Source: RGIG4576 sp964606575 (GTDB lineage: Bacteria > Bacteroidota > Bacteroidia > Bacteroidales > Muribaculaceae). Taken from it: a DNA stretch of 22,453 nucleotides. Location of the stretch: positions 1 through 22,453 of the forward strand of contig CAZSHA010000034.1 of NCBI GenBank assembly GCA_964606575.1. Direction: 5' to 3'. The notes beneath the pieces were generated by a model. That model had not been told where the DNA came from, searched no databases, and saw only the letters and a program-made list of their open reading frames with translations. The position numbers and the translations under genes were made by a program. This document shows, piece after piece, positions 15,788 through 22,453 of the stretch; positions within the stretch are counted from its first letter, which is position 1, and each line of letters opens with the position of its first letter.

Positions 15788-15807
15788 TTTGTAAAACTGA
15801 ATATAAC

Positions 15808-16341
15808 ATGGAAAAGGACAAAATGAACAGAGTAAAGAGTCTAATCAGGGATATTCCTGATTTCCCACAAAAGGGTATATTGTTTCGTGACTTGACCACA
15901 GCATTGAAGGATGCGCAAGCGTTAAGGGAAATAGGCGGAACATTGAGAGGTTTATATGAGGATCTAGGAGTTACAAAGGTTGTGGGTATAGAGGCTAGAG
16001 GTTTTATAGGAGCATCTATTCTTGCTTATGAATTGAATGCTGGTTTTGTTCCTTTGCGTAAACCTGGTAAATTGCCTGCAATCACTATTAATAAGACTTA
16101 CGCAAAAGAGTACGGTACTGATACTATTGAAATTCACCGTGATGCCATCGATGAAAATGATGTCGTAGTTATACATGACGACTTGTTGGCTACTGGAGGC
16201 ACCATGGCTGCGGCTTATGAACTTGTCAAGAGCCTAAACCCGAAAAAGGTTTATATCAATTTCATAGTTGAGCTTTCTGCATTGGATGGTCGCAAGGCTT
16301 TCCCTGCTGATGCTGAAATTACGTCTTTGATTACATATTAA
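15808..16341 (+). CDS. apt: Adenine phosphoribosyltransferase
   Basis: Apt salvages adenine with PRPP to give AMP in the cytoplasm. The 177-residue length is typical. Motifs are IPDFPQKGILFRDLT (16-30), VVGIEARGF (58-66), PLRKPGKLP (82-90) and the PRPP-binding HDDLLATGGT (123-132), which usually reads VDDLLATGGT; the His for Val change lies just outside the phosphate loop. An internal Met at residue 6 is an alternative start, but both forms keep all motifs. It follows the parS site and precedes uvrC by 8 bp, so the two are probably co-transcribed. Confidence 0.95.
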   Translation: MEKDKMNRVKSLIRDIPDFPQKGILFRDLTTALKDAQALREIGGTLRGLYEDLGVTKVVGIEARGFIGASILAYELNAGFVPLRKPGKLPAITINKTYAKEYGTDTIEIHRDAIDENDVVVIHDDLLATGGTMAAAYELVKSLNPKKVYINFIVELSALDGRKAFPADAEITSLITY

Positions 16342-16349
16342 TAGCACTT

Positions 16350-18158
16350 TTGGGCTTGGATATTCGTGAGGAACTGAAAATCAAAGTAGGGCTGTTGCCC
16401 GATTCTCCTGGTGTGTATATGTATTTCGACAGCGAGGGGAATGTTATTTATGTGGGCAAGGCAAAACGGTTGAAACGCAGGGTAAGCTCTTATTTCAACC
16501 GTGTTCATAGTGTTGCCAGAACCAATGTTCTCGTGCGAAATATCTGTGATCTGAAATATATCGTTGTGGATTCAGAGGAGGATGCTTTGCATCTTGAAAA
16601 CAGCTTGATTAAGGAATACAAGCCCAGATACAACGTATTGTTGAAAGACGATAAGTCGTACCCTTGGATATGCGTAACGAGCGAGTTATATCCAAGGGTT
16701 TTCCTTACTAGAGAAACTCCCTCTCGTGGCGGACGGTACTATGGTCCTTATTCCAATGTGGGCGTGGCACGCACCGTTATTGAGTTGATTCGTGAACTCT
16801 ATCCTATACGCACTTGCCGTCATAGTATCACGGCTGATACGGTGGCGCGGGGAAAAACAGGTCTGTGTTTGCAATATCATATAAAGAATTGCTTGGGATG
16901 TTGCCTAGGCTATATTACCCCTGAAGAATATAGGAAATTTATCGATGAAATCAGGCAAATCCTAAGCGGGAACACTCAGCAGTTGTGCGACTATTTAGTC
17001 GATGAAATGGGGAGGCTGGCTAGCGAGATGAAATTTGAGGAAGCTCAACTGGTAAAAGAAAAATATGACTTAGTCGAGAAATACCGCTCAAAATCTGTTA
17101 TAGTGAGTTCGCATATTACCGATGTTGACGTATATGCAATTTTGCGTGACGGCACTTGTGCTTATATTAATTATTTGCACTTGCGAAATGGTTCGATAGT
17201 GCAATGTATGACATTGGAGTATACGGTTAGGCTAGAGGAAACAGATGAAGAGTTGTTATCGTTGGCAATAGCCGAAATAATCGCAAAATTTAGCCATAAG
17301 CCGAAAGAGGTGTTAGTTCCCGTGATTCCAGAAATTGAATTGCAGGATGTGCAGTTTGTAGTTCCTAAGATTGGTGATAAGAAAAAACTTTTGGATATAG
17401 CATTGAAAAATGCGAAGCAATTTATGGTGGATAAATTGTCACGATCAGAAAAACTTAATCCGCAGCAGCGCACGATGCGTGTGCTTACTACTATGCAGCG
17501 TGATTTTCGCATGGATATTCTGCCTCGCCATATTGAGTGTTTTGATAACTCCAACATACAAGGAACTAATCCGGTTGCTTCTTGTGTGGTTTTCAAAGAT
17601 GCTGTTCCTTCAAAGCGGGATTATCGTCATTTTAATATTAAGACTGTTGTAGGACCAGATGATTTCGCTTCGATGAAAGAGGTGTTGACTCGTCGTTATA
17701 CTCGTCTTGTAGAGGAAGGCGAGGGTTTGCCACAGTTGGTGATAGTAGATGGTGGGAAGGGGCAGTTGAGTGCGGCTGTCGAGGCGTTTGATGCGATGGG
17801 ATTGCGTGGGAAAATTGCATTAGTGGGAATTGCAAAACGCCTTGAGGAGATTTATTTTCCTGGTGATAGCGTTCCGCTTTACATAGATAAAAATAGCGAA
17901 TCTTTGCGGGTCGTACAGCATCTACGTGACGAAGCACATAGGTTTGGTATTACTCATCACCGCAACCGTCGCAGCAAGGGGCAAACTGTTTCTGCTCTCG
18001 ACGGTATAAAAGGTGTTGGGGCTGTTACAAGAGAAACGCTTTTAAAGCATTTTAAGAGTCTAAAAAGGTTGCGTGAAGCTACGGTTGATGAAGTAGCTAA
18101 GGTAGTGGGTGAGGTGAAAGCTAAAATAGTTGTCGAGGGATTGAAAGAGATAAAATAA
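16350..18158 (+). CDS. uvrC: UvrC excinuclease subunit (TTG start)
   Basis: UvrC makes both incisions in nucleotide excision repair after UvrA/UvrB damage recognition. The 602-residue protein has a GIY-YIG nuclease domain (about 14-92, GVY 21-23 and YVG 34-36), four cysteines C156, C173, C181 and C185 matching the UvrC iron-sulfur ligand pattern, a UVR domain binding UvrB (about 211-246), the RNase-H-like second nuclease (IECFDNSNIQG 395-405, VDGGKGQ 466-472) and C-terminal helix-hairpin-helix motifs (DGIKGVG). The start is odd: between the upstream in-frame stop and the GIY domain there is no ATG or GTG, so translation should begin at TTG 16350 or TTG 16356, 8 or 14 bp after apt. Coupling to apt translation could offset the weak codon. 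Confidence 0.95.
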   Translation: MGLDIREELKIKVGLLPDSPGVYMYFDSEGNVIYVGKAKRLKRRVSSYFNRVHSVARTNVLVRNICDLKYIVVDSEEDALHLENSLIKEYKPRYNVLLKDDKSYPWICVTSELYPRVFLTRETPSRGGRYYGPYSNVGVARTVIELIRELYPIRTCRHSITADTVARGKTGLCLQYHIKNCLGCCLGYITPEEYRKFIDEIRQILSGNTQQLCDYLVDEMGRLASEMKFEEAQLVKEKYDLVEKYRSKSVIVSSHITDVDVYAILRDGTCAYINYLHLRNGSIVQCMTLEYTVRLEETDEELLSLAIAEIIAKFSHKPKEVLVPVIPEIELQDVQFVVPKIGDKKKLLDIALKNAKQFMVDKLSRSEKLNPQQRTMRVLTTMQRDFRMDILPRHIECFDNSNIQGTNPVASCVVFKDAVPSKRDYRHFNIKTVVGPDDFASMKEVLTRRYTRLVEEGEGLPQLVIVDGGKGQLSAAVEAFDAMGLRGKIALVGIAKRLEEIYFPGDSVPLYIDKNSESLRVVQHLRDEAHRFGITHHRNRRSKGQTVSALDGIKGVGAVTRETLLKHFKSLKRLREATVDEVAKVVGEVKAKIVVEGLKEIK

Positions 18159-18168
18159 AAGTATGTGA

Positions 18169-18194
18169 TTTCTGCTGCTATATAGTAGCAGAAA
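18169..18194. repeat. Hairpin-forming inverted repeat between uvrC and dtd
   Basis: A nearly perfect 13-bp palindrome, with one G-T pair (18177/18186) and essentially no loop, lies in the 57-bp gap. It is followed by AAAGAATC rather than T residues, so it is not a standard intrinsic terminator. It could be an mRNA-processing or stability hairpin, a cruciform, or a dimeric protein's operator. Confidence 0.6.
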
Positions 18195-18215
18195 AAGAAT
18201 CAAAGTATAATTAAT

Positions 18216-18668
18216 ATGAGAATAGTAATTCAAAGAGTTTTAAAAGCCTCAGTATCAATAGGTTGTGAATCGTATAGTACTATAAATCAAGGACTTATGA
18301 TTTTGGTGGGCATAGTTGAAGGCGATACTGAGCAAGACATGGAGTGGTTGGCGGCAAAAGCGGCTAATATGCGAATATTTGATGATGAAAAAGGCGTGAT
18401 GAACCGTAGTGTTATCGATGTGGGTGGTGAAATTCTTGCCGTGAGCCAGTTTACACTTGCAGCATCTACTAAAAAAGGAAATAGACCGTCATATATACAC
18501 GCTGCCGGTCATGACTTGGCTATCCCCCTTTATGACAAATTCTGTGCGAAGATACAAGAGCTTGTCGGTCGTGAAGTTAAGAAGGGTGTGTTTGGTGCAG
18601 ATATGCAGGTTGAACTTATCAATGATGGACCTGTCACTATTATTGTGGATTCAAAATTAAAAGAGTAA
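18216..18668 (+). CDS. dtd: D-aminoacyl-tRNA deacylase
   Basis: Dtd hydrolyses D-amino acids (and glycine mischarged on tRNA-Ala) from tRNA, acting as a chirality checkpoint in translation. The 150-residue protein carries the RVLKASVSI N-terminus, SQFTLAASTKKGNRPSY (77-93) and the cross-subunit active-site NDGPVT (136-141) with the Gly-cisPro pair. It is full length. It lies 57 bp after uvrC with a palindrome between them, and 82 bp before the MazG-like gene; all are co-oriented. No clear promoter is visible, so it may be transcribed from upstream. Confidence 0.95.
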   Translation: MRIVIQRVLKASVSIGCESYSTINQGLMILVGIVEGDTEQDMEWLAAKAANMRIFDDEKGVMNRSVIDVGGEILAVSQFTLAASTKKGNRPSYIHAAGHDLAIPLYDKFCAKIQELVGREVKKGVFGADMQVELINDGPVTIIVDSKLKE

Positions 18669-18750
18669 TTTTGAAATTGGAAAATTAAAATCGTTTTAGA
18701 TTTTAAAATCCAAGGCAAATATCGAATTGTTTTCAAATTTTGCAAGGAAA

Positions 18751-19086
18751 ATGACTTTAGAAGAGGCTCAAAATCGTGTAGACGACTGGATAAAAACTTA
18801 TGGAGTGCGGTATTTCAGCGAGTTAACAAACATGGCTATCCTCACCGAGGAGGTCGGTGAAGTGGCTCGAATTATGTCGAGAACCTATGGAGAACAGTCG
18901 TTCAAACCGAGTGGTGCAGGCAAGACACTTGCTGATGAGCTTGCCGATGTGTTGTGGGTGGTTATGTGCATAGCCAACCAGACTGGTGTGAACCTTACTG
19001 AGGCTTTGGAGGCTAATTTCCAAAAGAAGACGATGCGTGATAGCGAACGTCATAAGAGTAATGAAAAATTAAGTCAAAACAAATAA
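18751..19086 (+). CDS. MazG-like nucleotide pyrophosphohydrolase
   Basis: This 111-residue all-alpha NTP pyrophosphohydrolase has one MazG domain. The metal-binding motifs are EEVGE (33-37) and DELAD (62-66), with the IKTYGVRYFSELTN and GEQSFK context typical of the short Bacteroidetes form. It probably sanitises a modified dNTP or NTP pool; the substrate is not readable from sequence. The frame extends to a TTG at 18727, but ATG 18751 gives the usual N-terminus MTLEEAQ. A 12-bp AT palindrome (18699-18710) lies in the gap upstream. It is followed 18 bp later by deoC, so the two nucleotide-metabolism genes are probably co-transcribed. Confidence 0.88.
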   Translation: MTLEEAQNRVDDWIKTYGVRYFSELTNMAILTEEVGEVARIMSRTYGEQSFKPSGAGKTLADELADVLWVVMCIANQTGVNLTEALEANFQKKTMRDSERHKSNEKLSQNK

Positions 19087-19104
19087 ACATAAAAACGTTA
19101 GATT

Positions 19105-20037
19105 ATGGAAGGGTGTAATTGTAATCATGAACATGAGCATCATCATGAGCATGAACACAACAAGTATCAAGAGGCGATAGAGCTGAGTCAGGTTGTTGTG
19201 GATGATGCTAAAGTTGCCGCTGAAGTCGCAAAAATTGTAGCAGAACATGCTGAGGAGAATAAGAATCAAGAGGTATATAAGTTCTTGCTAAATGCGATAG
19301 ATTTAACTACGTTAAGTTCGGAGGATTCTGAAAGCTCTGTTGCTGCTTTTGTACAGAAAGTGAATGATTTTGAGTCCAATTATCCAATGTATAAGAATGT
19401 AGCAGCTATTTGCGTTTATTCTCGTTTTGCCGAGGTCGTAAGAGCAACGCTTGAGGTTTCAGAGGTGAATATTGCTGTATGTTCGGCTAATTTCCCATCT
19501 TCTCAAGCTCGCTTAGAGGTTAAGACTACAGAAACTGCTTTGGCTGTTATGGACGGAGCTAATGAGATTGACATCGTGTTTAATCTCGGCTTGTACCGTG
19601 ATGGAGCATACGAGGATTTATGCGATGAGATTTCGGAGATAAAGGCTGCCGCTAAAGATGCACATTTGAAAGTGATTCTAGAAACTGGAGCGTTGAAAAC
19701 AGCAGAGCATATACGAAATGCTTCTATATTGTCGATGTATTCGGGAGCTGATTTTATAAAGACTTCTACTGGAAAGATGTATCCGGGGGCTTCGCTAGAG
19801 GCGGCTTATGTAATGTGTAATTGTATCAAGGAATATTATGAGAAGTATGGCGTAATGAAAGGGTTCAAGGCTTCTGGTGGTATTCGCACCACAGAGGATG
19901 CCGTGAAATACTATACGGTGGTGAAAGAGGTGCTTGGTGAAAAGTGGCTGTCAAATGAGTTTTTCCGTATAGGAGCATCCAGCCTTGCCAATAATCTATT
20001 TGCCGATATAGATGGTGGCGGAGAAAAACCGTTCTAA
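19105..20037 (+). CDS. deoC: Deoxyribose-phosphate aldolase with a His-rich N-terminal tail
   Basis: DeoC cleaves 2-deoxyribose 5-phosphate to acetaldehyde and glyceraldehyde 3-phosphate, the last step of deoxynucleoside catabolism. The 310-residue protein is the longer Bacteroidetes form. Class I aldolase residues are visible: D156 in NEIDIV, Schiff-base K219 in DFIKTSTGK (216-224) and K255 in GFKASGG (253-259). The first 18 residues are unusual, with C4, C6 and seven His (8, 10, 12, 13, 14, 16, 18) before NKYQEAI, where the normal family sequence begins. The next Met in frame is at about residue 95, inside the fold, so this start is secure unless a non-ATG codon is used. The gene ends before a strong hairpin, the likely end of the series. 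Confidence 0.95.
   Translation: MEGCNCNHEHEHHHEHEHNKYQEAIELSQVVVDDAKVAAEVAKIVAEHAEENKNQEVYKFLLNAIDLTTLSSEDSESSVAAFVQKVNDFESNYPMYKNVAAICVYSRFAEVVRATLEVSEVNIAVCSANFPSSQARLEVKTTETALAVMDGANEIDIVFNLGLYRDGAYEDLCDEISEIKAAAKDAHLKVILETGALKTAEHIRNASILSMYSGADFIKTSTGKMYPGASLEAAYVMCNCIKEYYEKYGVMKGFKASGGIRTTEDAVKYYTVVKEVLGEKWLSNEFFRIGASSLANNLFADIDGGGEKPF
19126..19158 (+). repeat. CATGAR-type microsatellite encoding the DeoC His tract
   Basis: Codons 8-18 of deoC are built from CAT/CAC and GAA/GAG units in a roughly mirror-symmetric run. Such hexamer-like runs can grow or shrink by slippage in whole codons without breaking the frame. Confidence 0.7.
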
Positions 20038-20062
20038 TAAACTTCTTTTGATGATATGAAAG

Positions 20063-20100
20063 AAAACCTCGCAGGATGAATCTGCGGGGCTTTCTTGTTT
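20063..20100 (+). terminator. Intrinsic terminator after deoC
   Basis: A GC-rich stem CCTCGCAG (20067-20074) / CTGCGGGG (20082-20089), with one T-G pair and a 7-nt loop, is flanked by GAAAA before and CTTTCTTGTTT after. It begins about 26 bp after the deoC stop and is the strongest terminator in the right half. Confidence 0.85.
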
Positions 20101-20131
20101 CCGTTGGTGCTGTGTGTCCTATTGACCGCTT

Positions 20132-20154
20132 ATAAGCCGAGAGACACGGCTTGT
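20132..20154 (-). terminator. Possible hairpin end for the nuclease transcript
   Basis: AAGCCG (20134-20139) / CGGCTT (20147-20152), plus one wobble and one A-T pair, forms a stem 7 bp after the nuclease stop on the - strand. There is no T tract on that strand. Read-through into the bidirectional-looking deoC hairpin is the alternative. Confidence 0.4.
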
Positions 20155-20160
20155 AATGCG

Positions 20161-21861
20161 TTATTTCACGATTGCTTTAATCGGATGCTTCGATTCGTTT
20201 GCACTAACAATATAAACTCCTCTTGGAAGCATTTCAATATGGTCGTTATCAACCGTAGGCAGGCGTTTAACTAAAACACCTTGCATGTTGTAGATGCAAA
20301 CGTTGGTTAATGGTTCGTTGCAAATAAATCTAATGCCTCCTTCGTGTGCTGCCAAGGCTAATATTTTATCGGCAACTATGCCTTCTATGCCGCTTCCTTC
20401 GGCAACGGTTATTGTGTTGGATTTTTCTGACTCGTAGCCAAGTCGGCAAGATTGCACATAATATGTTTCGCTTGTTCCGGCATCACGGGTAAAGTCATAA
20501 AATGTGTCTTCAGTATCTACTTGTTCAGTAGATATTGCGACACCGTTTTTATATATTGTTCTGGTCACGATGTAGTAATCGATAGTTTCATTTACGGCTT
20601 TCCATACAGCACGATAACCGTTGGCTGTCACATTCTCGGCTTGCTCTGCTATTGGAGCCGATAGGCTAGGGGCTTCAAGGCATGTACCAGTGAAATAAAC
20701 GCCTGTTACACTTCCAGAAATCCCTCCGTCGTAGAAATACAGACAAGTAGTGTGAGTACCTATTTCTGTTGGTTTATATGTTATGGTGAGCTTATATCCG
20801 TCTTCGGAATTCATGGAGCTTGCCGATACTTTCTCTGTAGAAATGGAAAACATTTTATAATGTTTGTTGCCGTCGTATAGGGCAAGAGTAACTCCATATC
20901 CGCTTATGTTCTTGCCTTTAAGGTATAGTTCCATGTTATATGATTTTCCGAGTCCAATCTCACCAAAATTCATGGTACTGCCTAATTGCGGATATGTGAT
21001 TTGTGCATCTCCAGTGATCACTCCAGTGCCTCCTCCGGTGTATGTAACGCCCATTTTATCGCCCCAGATGTATTCAGCTAGGGTCTGGTCGTCCACAAAT
21101 GGGTTTCTATTTCCTTGTATTTGGTAAACGGCATCGTTGCGGTTACGCTCTTTCTCGCTTACTGGGTCATTTCTGTGCCACCGTAGCAGTAGTTCTCTTG
21201 ACCATTGGTTTAGTGTGAGATAGCTGCTGTTATTGAACATGTAGGTGTATTTCCATGTGTAATCTTGGTAACATGTAGCCATGTAGAAATACACTCTTGC
21301 GAAATCGCCCTTATACTCGTCATCGGGTTCAAACACATAATTATTGCCTCCGCCTTGTCCGCTCACAGGATAACCCACTTTTGACACCCCGTTGTCAAAT
21401 TTCACATTGCTAGATGTGTTAACCTCGCCTAGCGGGTAGTTGTTTTTAGCTGAATTGGCATATTTATCACTTGGGAAAAGGTGCATAATGTCAGTTCCCG
21501 CTTCGTAGGCTTCAACATTGCTTGGTGAGTTCCACCAGCTTTTAGGTACGGAATGTTCTCGGTTCAATCCATAAGTTCCCCCGTAATACCAATATTGACG
21601 GTTGTTATAGTTGTCGGAATACATGTCCCACACAAGTAGACGATTGTTTACTTTATTGGGGTAAGCATCCGTTTGTGGAAAGTAGTTCCACAAGCTAGAG
21701 TAGCTTAGTTTTGTGTGGGGGCGTACTAAGTTGTGTATAGCATTTTTTAGATCTTCTCCAGATTTACCGTTGAGGTTGGTGTAGTAGCCAGCTGGAGCAG
21801 CCGCATTCATGCATAAATAGCAAAGGCATGCTATCGACAAAAGAATATGATTACGCTTCAT
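20161..21861 (-). CDS. Secreted endonuclease I with Fn3 and C-terminal sorting-like domain
   Basis: This 566-residue exported protein has a Sec signal peptide (hydrophobic 6-22, likely cleaved near NAAA). The endonuclease I domain (about 35-268) is a His-Me-finger nuclease with NREHSVPKSW (100-109, H103), TDIMHLFPSD (123-132), ARVYFYMATC and the DPVSEKERNRND...IQGNRNPFVDD segment; all landmarks are present, so activity is likely. Next come a beta-rich domain (about 285-393), a fibronectin-III-like domain (about 398-487) and a 65-residue C-terminus (VCIYNMQGVLVKRL, MLPRGVYIV) that resembles type-A T9SS sorting domains. It would degrade extracellular DNA or RNA, perhaps for nutrient release. 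Whether this organism has a T9SS is not visible here. Confidence 0.88.
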   Translation of the reverse strand: MKRNHILLSIACLCYLCMNAAAPAGYYTNLNGKSGEDLKNAIHNLVRPHTKLSYSSLWNYFPQTDAYPNKVNNRLLVWDMYSDNYNNRQYWYYGGTYGLNREHSVPKSWWNSPSNVEAYEAGTDIMHLFPSDKYANSAKNNYPLGEVNTSSNVKFDNGVSKVGYPVSGQGGGNNYVFEPDDEYKGDFARVYFYMATCYQDYTWKYTYMFNNSSYLTLNQWSRELLLRWHRNDPVSEKERNRNDAVYQIQGNRNPFVDDQTLAEYIWGDKMGVTYTGGGTGVITGDAQITYPQLGSTMNFGEIGLGKSYNMELYLKGKNISGYGVTLALYDGNKHYKMFSISTEKVSASSMNSEDGYKLTITYKPTEIGTHTTCLYFYDGGISGSVTGVYFTGTCLEAPSLSAPIAEQAENVTANGYRAVWKAVNETIDYYIVTRTIYKNGVAISTEQVDTEDTFYDFTRDAGTSETYYVQSCRLGYESEKSNTITVAEGSGIEGIVADKILALAAHEGGIRFICNEPLTNVCIYNMQGVLVKRLPTVDNDHIEMLPRGVYIVSANESKHPIKAIVK

Positions 21862-21960
21862 TCTATAAAAGTGACTTTAAATCCTAAAACTTCAAAATGA
21901 GGGTTTAAAGTTAGTATAACTTTTCCAATTTGCTGGCTAAAAGGCAGAAAAAAGTTACGG

Positions 21961-22350
21961 TTATGATATATGGCTATTGTGCTTGAGCCTTTTTGCTATG
22001 TGGTATACTATGGTTATAATAGTGCTGTTTTCTTTGCCGGACAATGCGCTTATCTCTGGAATTGAGTATCCTTTAACGTATAAATAGAACACTTTTTTAT
22101 TATGATCATTTAATTTTTTGCATGAATGGTGAAGGTGGTCTATTTTCACCACGGTGTTATGGTGACTTGCGGTACTCCTTATCATAAACATATTAAAAGT
22201 GCCGCTTATGGCTGATAATATGGTGCGTGACATATTTTTTAGCGAATTTGTGAGATTCTTCAGAGGCGATATGGTTGTGCCTGAAAGTGATTCGTAACGC
22301 TTGTAATACTTTTCGCTAAAACTGGGCGTATAAAGATTCTCCTTTGTCAT
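21961..22350 (-). CDS. Small protein with sigma-70 region 4-like HTH
   Basis: The 129-residue protein is of unknown role. Its C-terminal half (about 80-123) matches the region 4 pattern of ECF sigma factors: LNDHNKKVFYLYVKGYSIPEI, a turn at SGKENST, then IITIVYHIAKRL as recognition helix. A LuxR-type HTH is the alternative reading. There is no region 2 (core-binding and -10 melting) in the first 75 residues, which are polar and rich in Ser, Asn and Thr, so it is not a complete sigma factor. It may be a DNA-binding regulator or anti/co-sigma. It is transcribed alone from a good promoter (22390-22421). The downstream nuclease gene on the same strand starts 99 bp later. Confidence 0.6.
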   Translation of the reverse strand: MTKENLYTPSFSEKYYKRYESLSGTTISPLKNLTNSLKNMSRTILSAISGTFNMFMIRSTASHHNTVVKIDHLHHSCKKLNDHNKKVFYLYVKGYSIPEISALSGKENSTIITIVYHIAKRLKHNSHIS

Positions 22351-22389
22351 AAAAATATATTTTAATTATATTATATTTCTTTTGTGTTA

Positions 22390-22421
22390 CAAAAATATGT
22401 CATAATTGTAAAATAAACAAC
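22390..22421 (-). promoter_or_regulatory. Good sigma-ABfr promoter for the sigma-region-4-like gene
   Basis: On the - strand, GTTG (22421-22418) is followed 20 bp later by TATTTTTG (22397-22390), an exact TAnnTTTG box, then a leader of about 30-35 nt to the ATG at 22350. Two direct copies of CATAATT (22401-22407 and 22421-22427) flank the -33 element and may be an operator. Confidence 0.6.
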
Positions 22422-22453
22422 ATAATTATAATTAAAAAGTTGCGGTTAATATA

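Noticed and set aside
18735..18742. AAATTTTG as a -7 box for the MazG-like gene
   Set aside because: It has one mismatch and would put the transcription start almost on the ATG; co-transcription from upstream is simpler.
19126..19158. CAT/GAA run in deoC as a CRISPR-like or regulatory repeat array
   Set aside because: It is in frame with a secure start, has no spacers and spans only 11 codons; it is a coding microsatellite.
21961..22350. The sigma-region-4-like protein as a full ECF sigma factor
   Set aside because: It is 129 residues long and no region 2 motif is seen; the N-terminal half does not resemble sigma factors.
1..22453. Mobile element, prophage, defence island or CRISPR system
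   Set aside because: No transposase, integrase, phage or Cas-like protein, no terminal inverted repeats and no regular spacer array were found; most genes are conserved housekeeping genes.

Overview
This is a stretch of Bacteroidales chromosome. The evidence is its AT-rich composition, the lack of Shine-Dalgarno-like leaders, several upstream matches to the Bacteroidetes sigma-ABfr promoter (TAnnTTTG -7 box), and proteins typical of that order: a DUF4369-type lipoprotein, LTA-synthase-like sulfatases, a DUF5672 protein, a roughly 300-residue DeoC, and an endonuclease I with a C-terminal sorting-like domain. Genes are tightly packed. I saw no rRNA, tRNA, CRISPR array, insertion sequence or phage gene.

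Layout. Positions 2-910: the 3' end of leuS, closed by a strong hairpin. Positions 1019-1600: rdgB (house-cleaning NTP pyrophosphatase). Positions 1695-6067: a probable + strand unit of a DUF4369-like lipoprotein, comM/yifB and an EptA-type phosphoethanolamine transferase. Positions 12372-6050: a - strand unit read DUF5672 protein -> GT-A glycosyltransferase -> WaaP/InaA-like sugar kinase -> two tandem LTA-synthase-like proteins. Its 3' end overlaps the transferase gene by 18 bp. Positions 13173-12457: an AlkD-type alkylation repair protein on the - strand, possibly upstream in the same transcript. Positions 13453-20037: a long co-oriented + strand series, ybeY, mnmG, apt, uvrC, dtd, a MazG-like pyrophosphohydrolase and deoC. 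Positions 21861-20161: a secreted endonuclease I on the - strand. Positions 22350-21961: a small sigma-region-4-like protein on the - strand with a good promoter.

How the genes work together. The centre (4301-12372) looks like an envelope-glycan decoration locus. It holds two putative glycosyltransferases and a cytoplasmic WaaP-like kinase, with three membrane-anchored alkaline-phosphatase-fold transferases that could add phosphoethanolamine or phosphoglycerol-type groups outside the inner membrane. The right half is translation and genome housekeeping: 16S rRNA maturation (ybeY), tRNA U34 modification (mnmG), D-aminoacyl-tRNA clearance (dtd), nucleotide salvage and sanitation (apt, MazG-like, deoC) and excision repair (uvrC).

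The clearest non-coding signal is a perfect ParB-binding parS site, TGTTTCACGTGGAACA, at 15772-15787 between mnmG and apt. It suggests an origin-proximal chromosome region. I do not see a clearly new defence or mobile system. The best candidates for new biology are the envelope phospho-decoration cluster, the His-rich N-terminus on DeoC, and the stand-alone sigma-region-4 protein.
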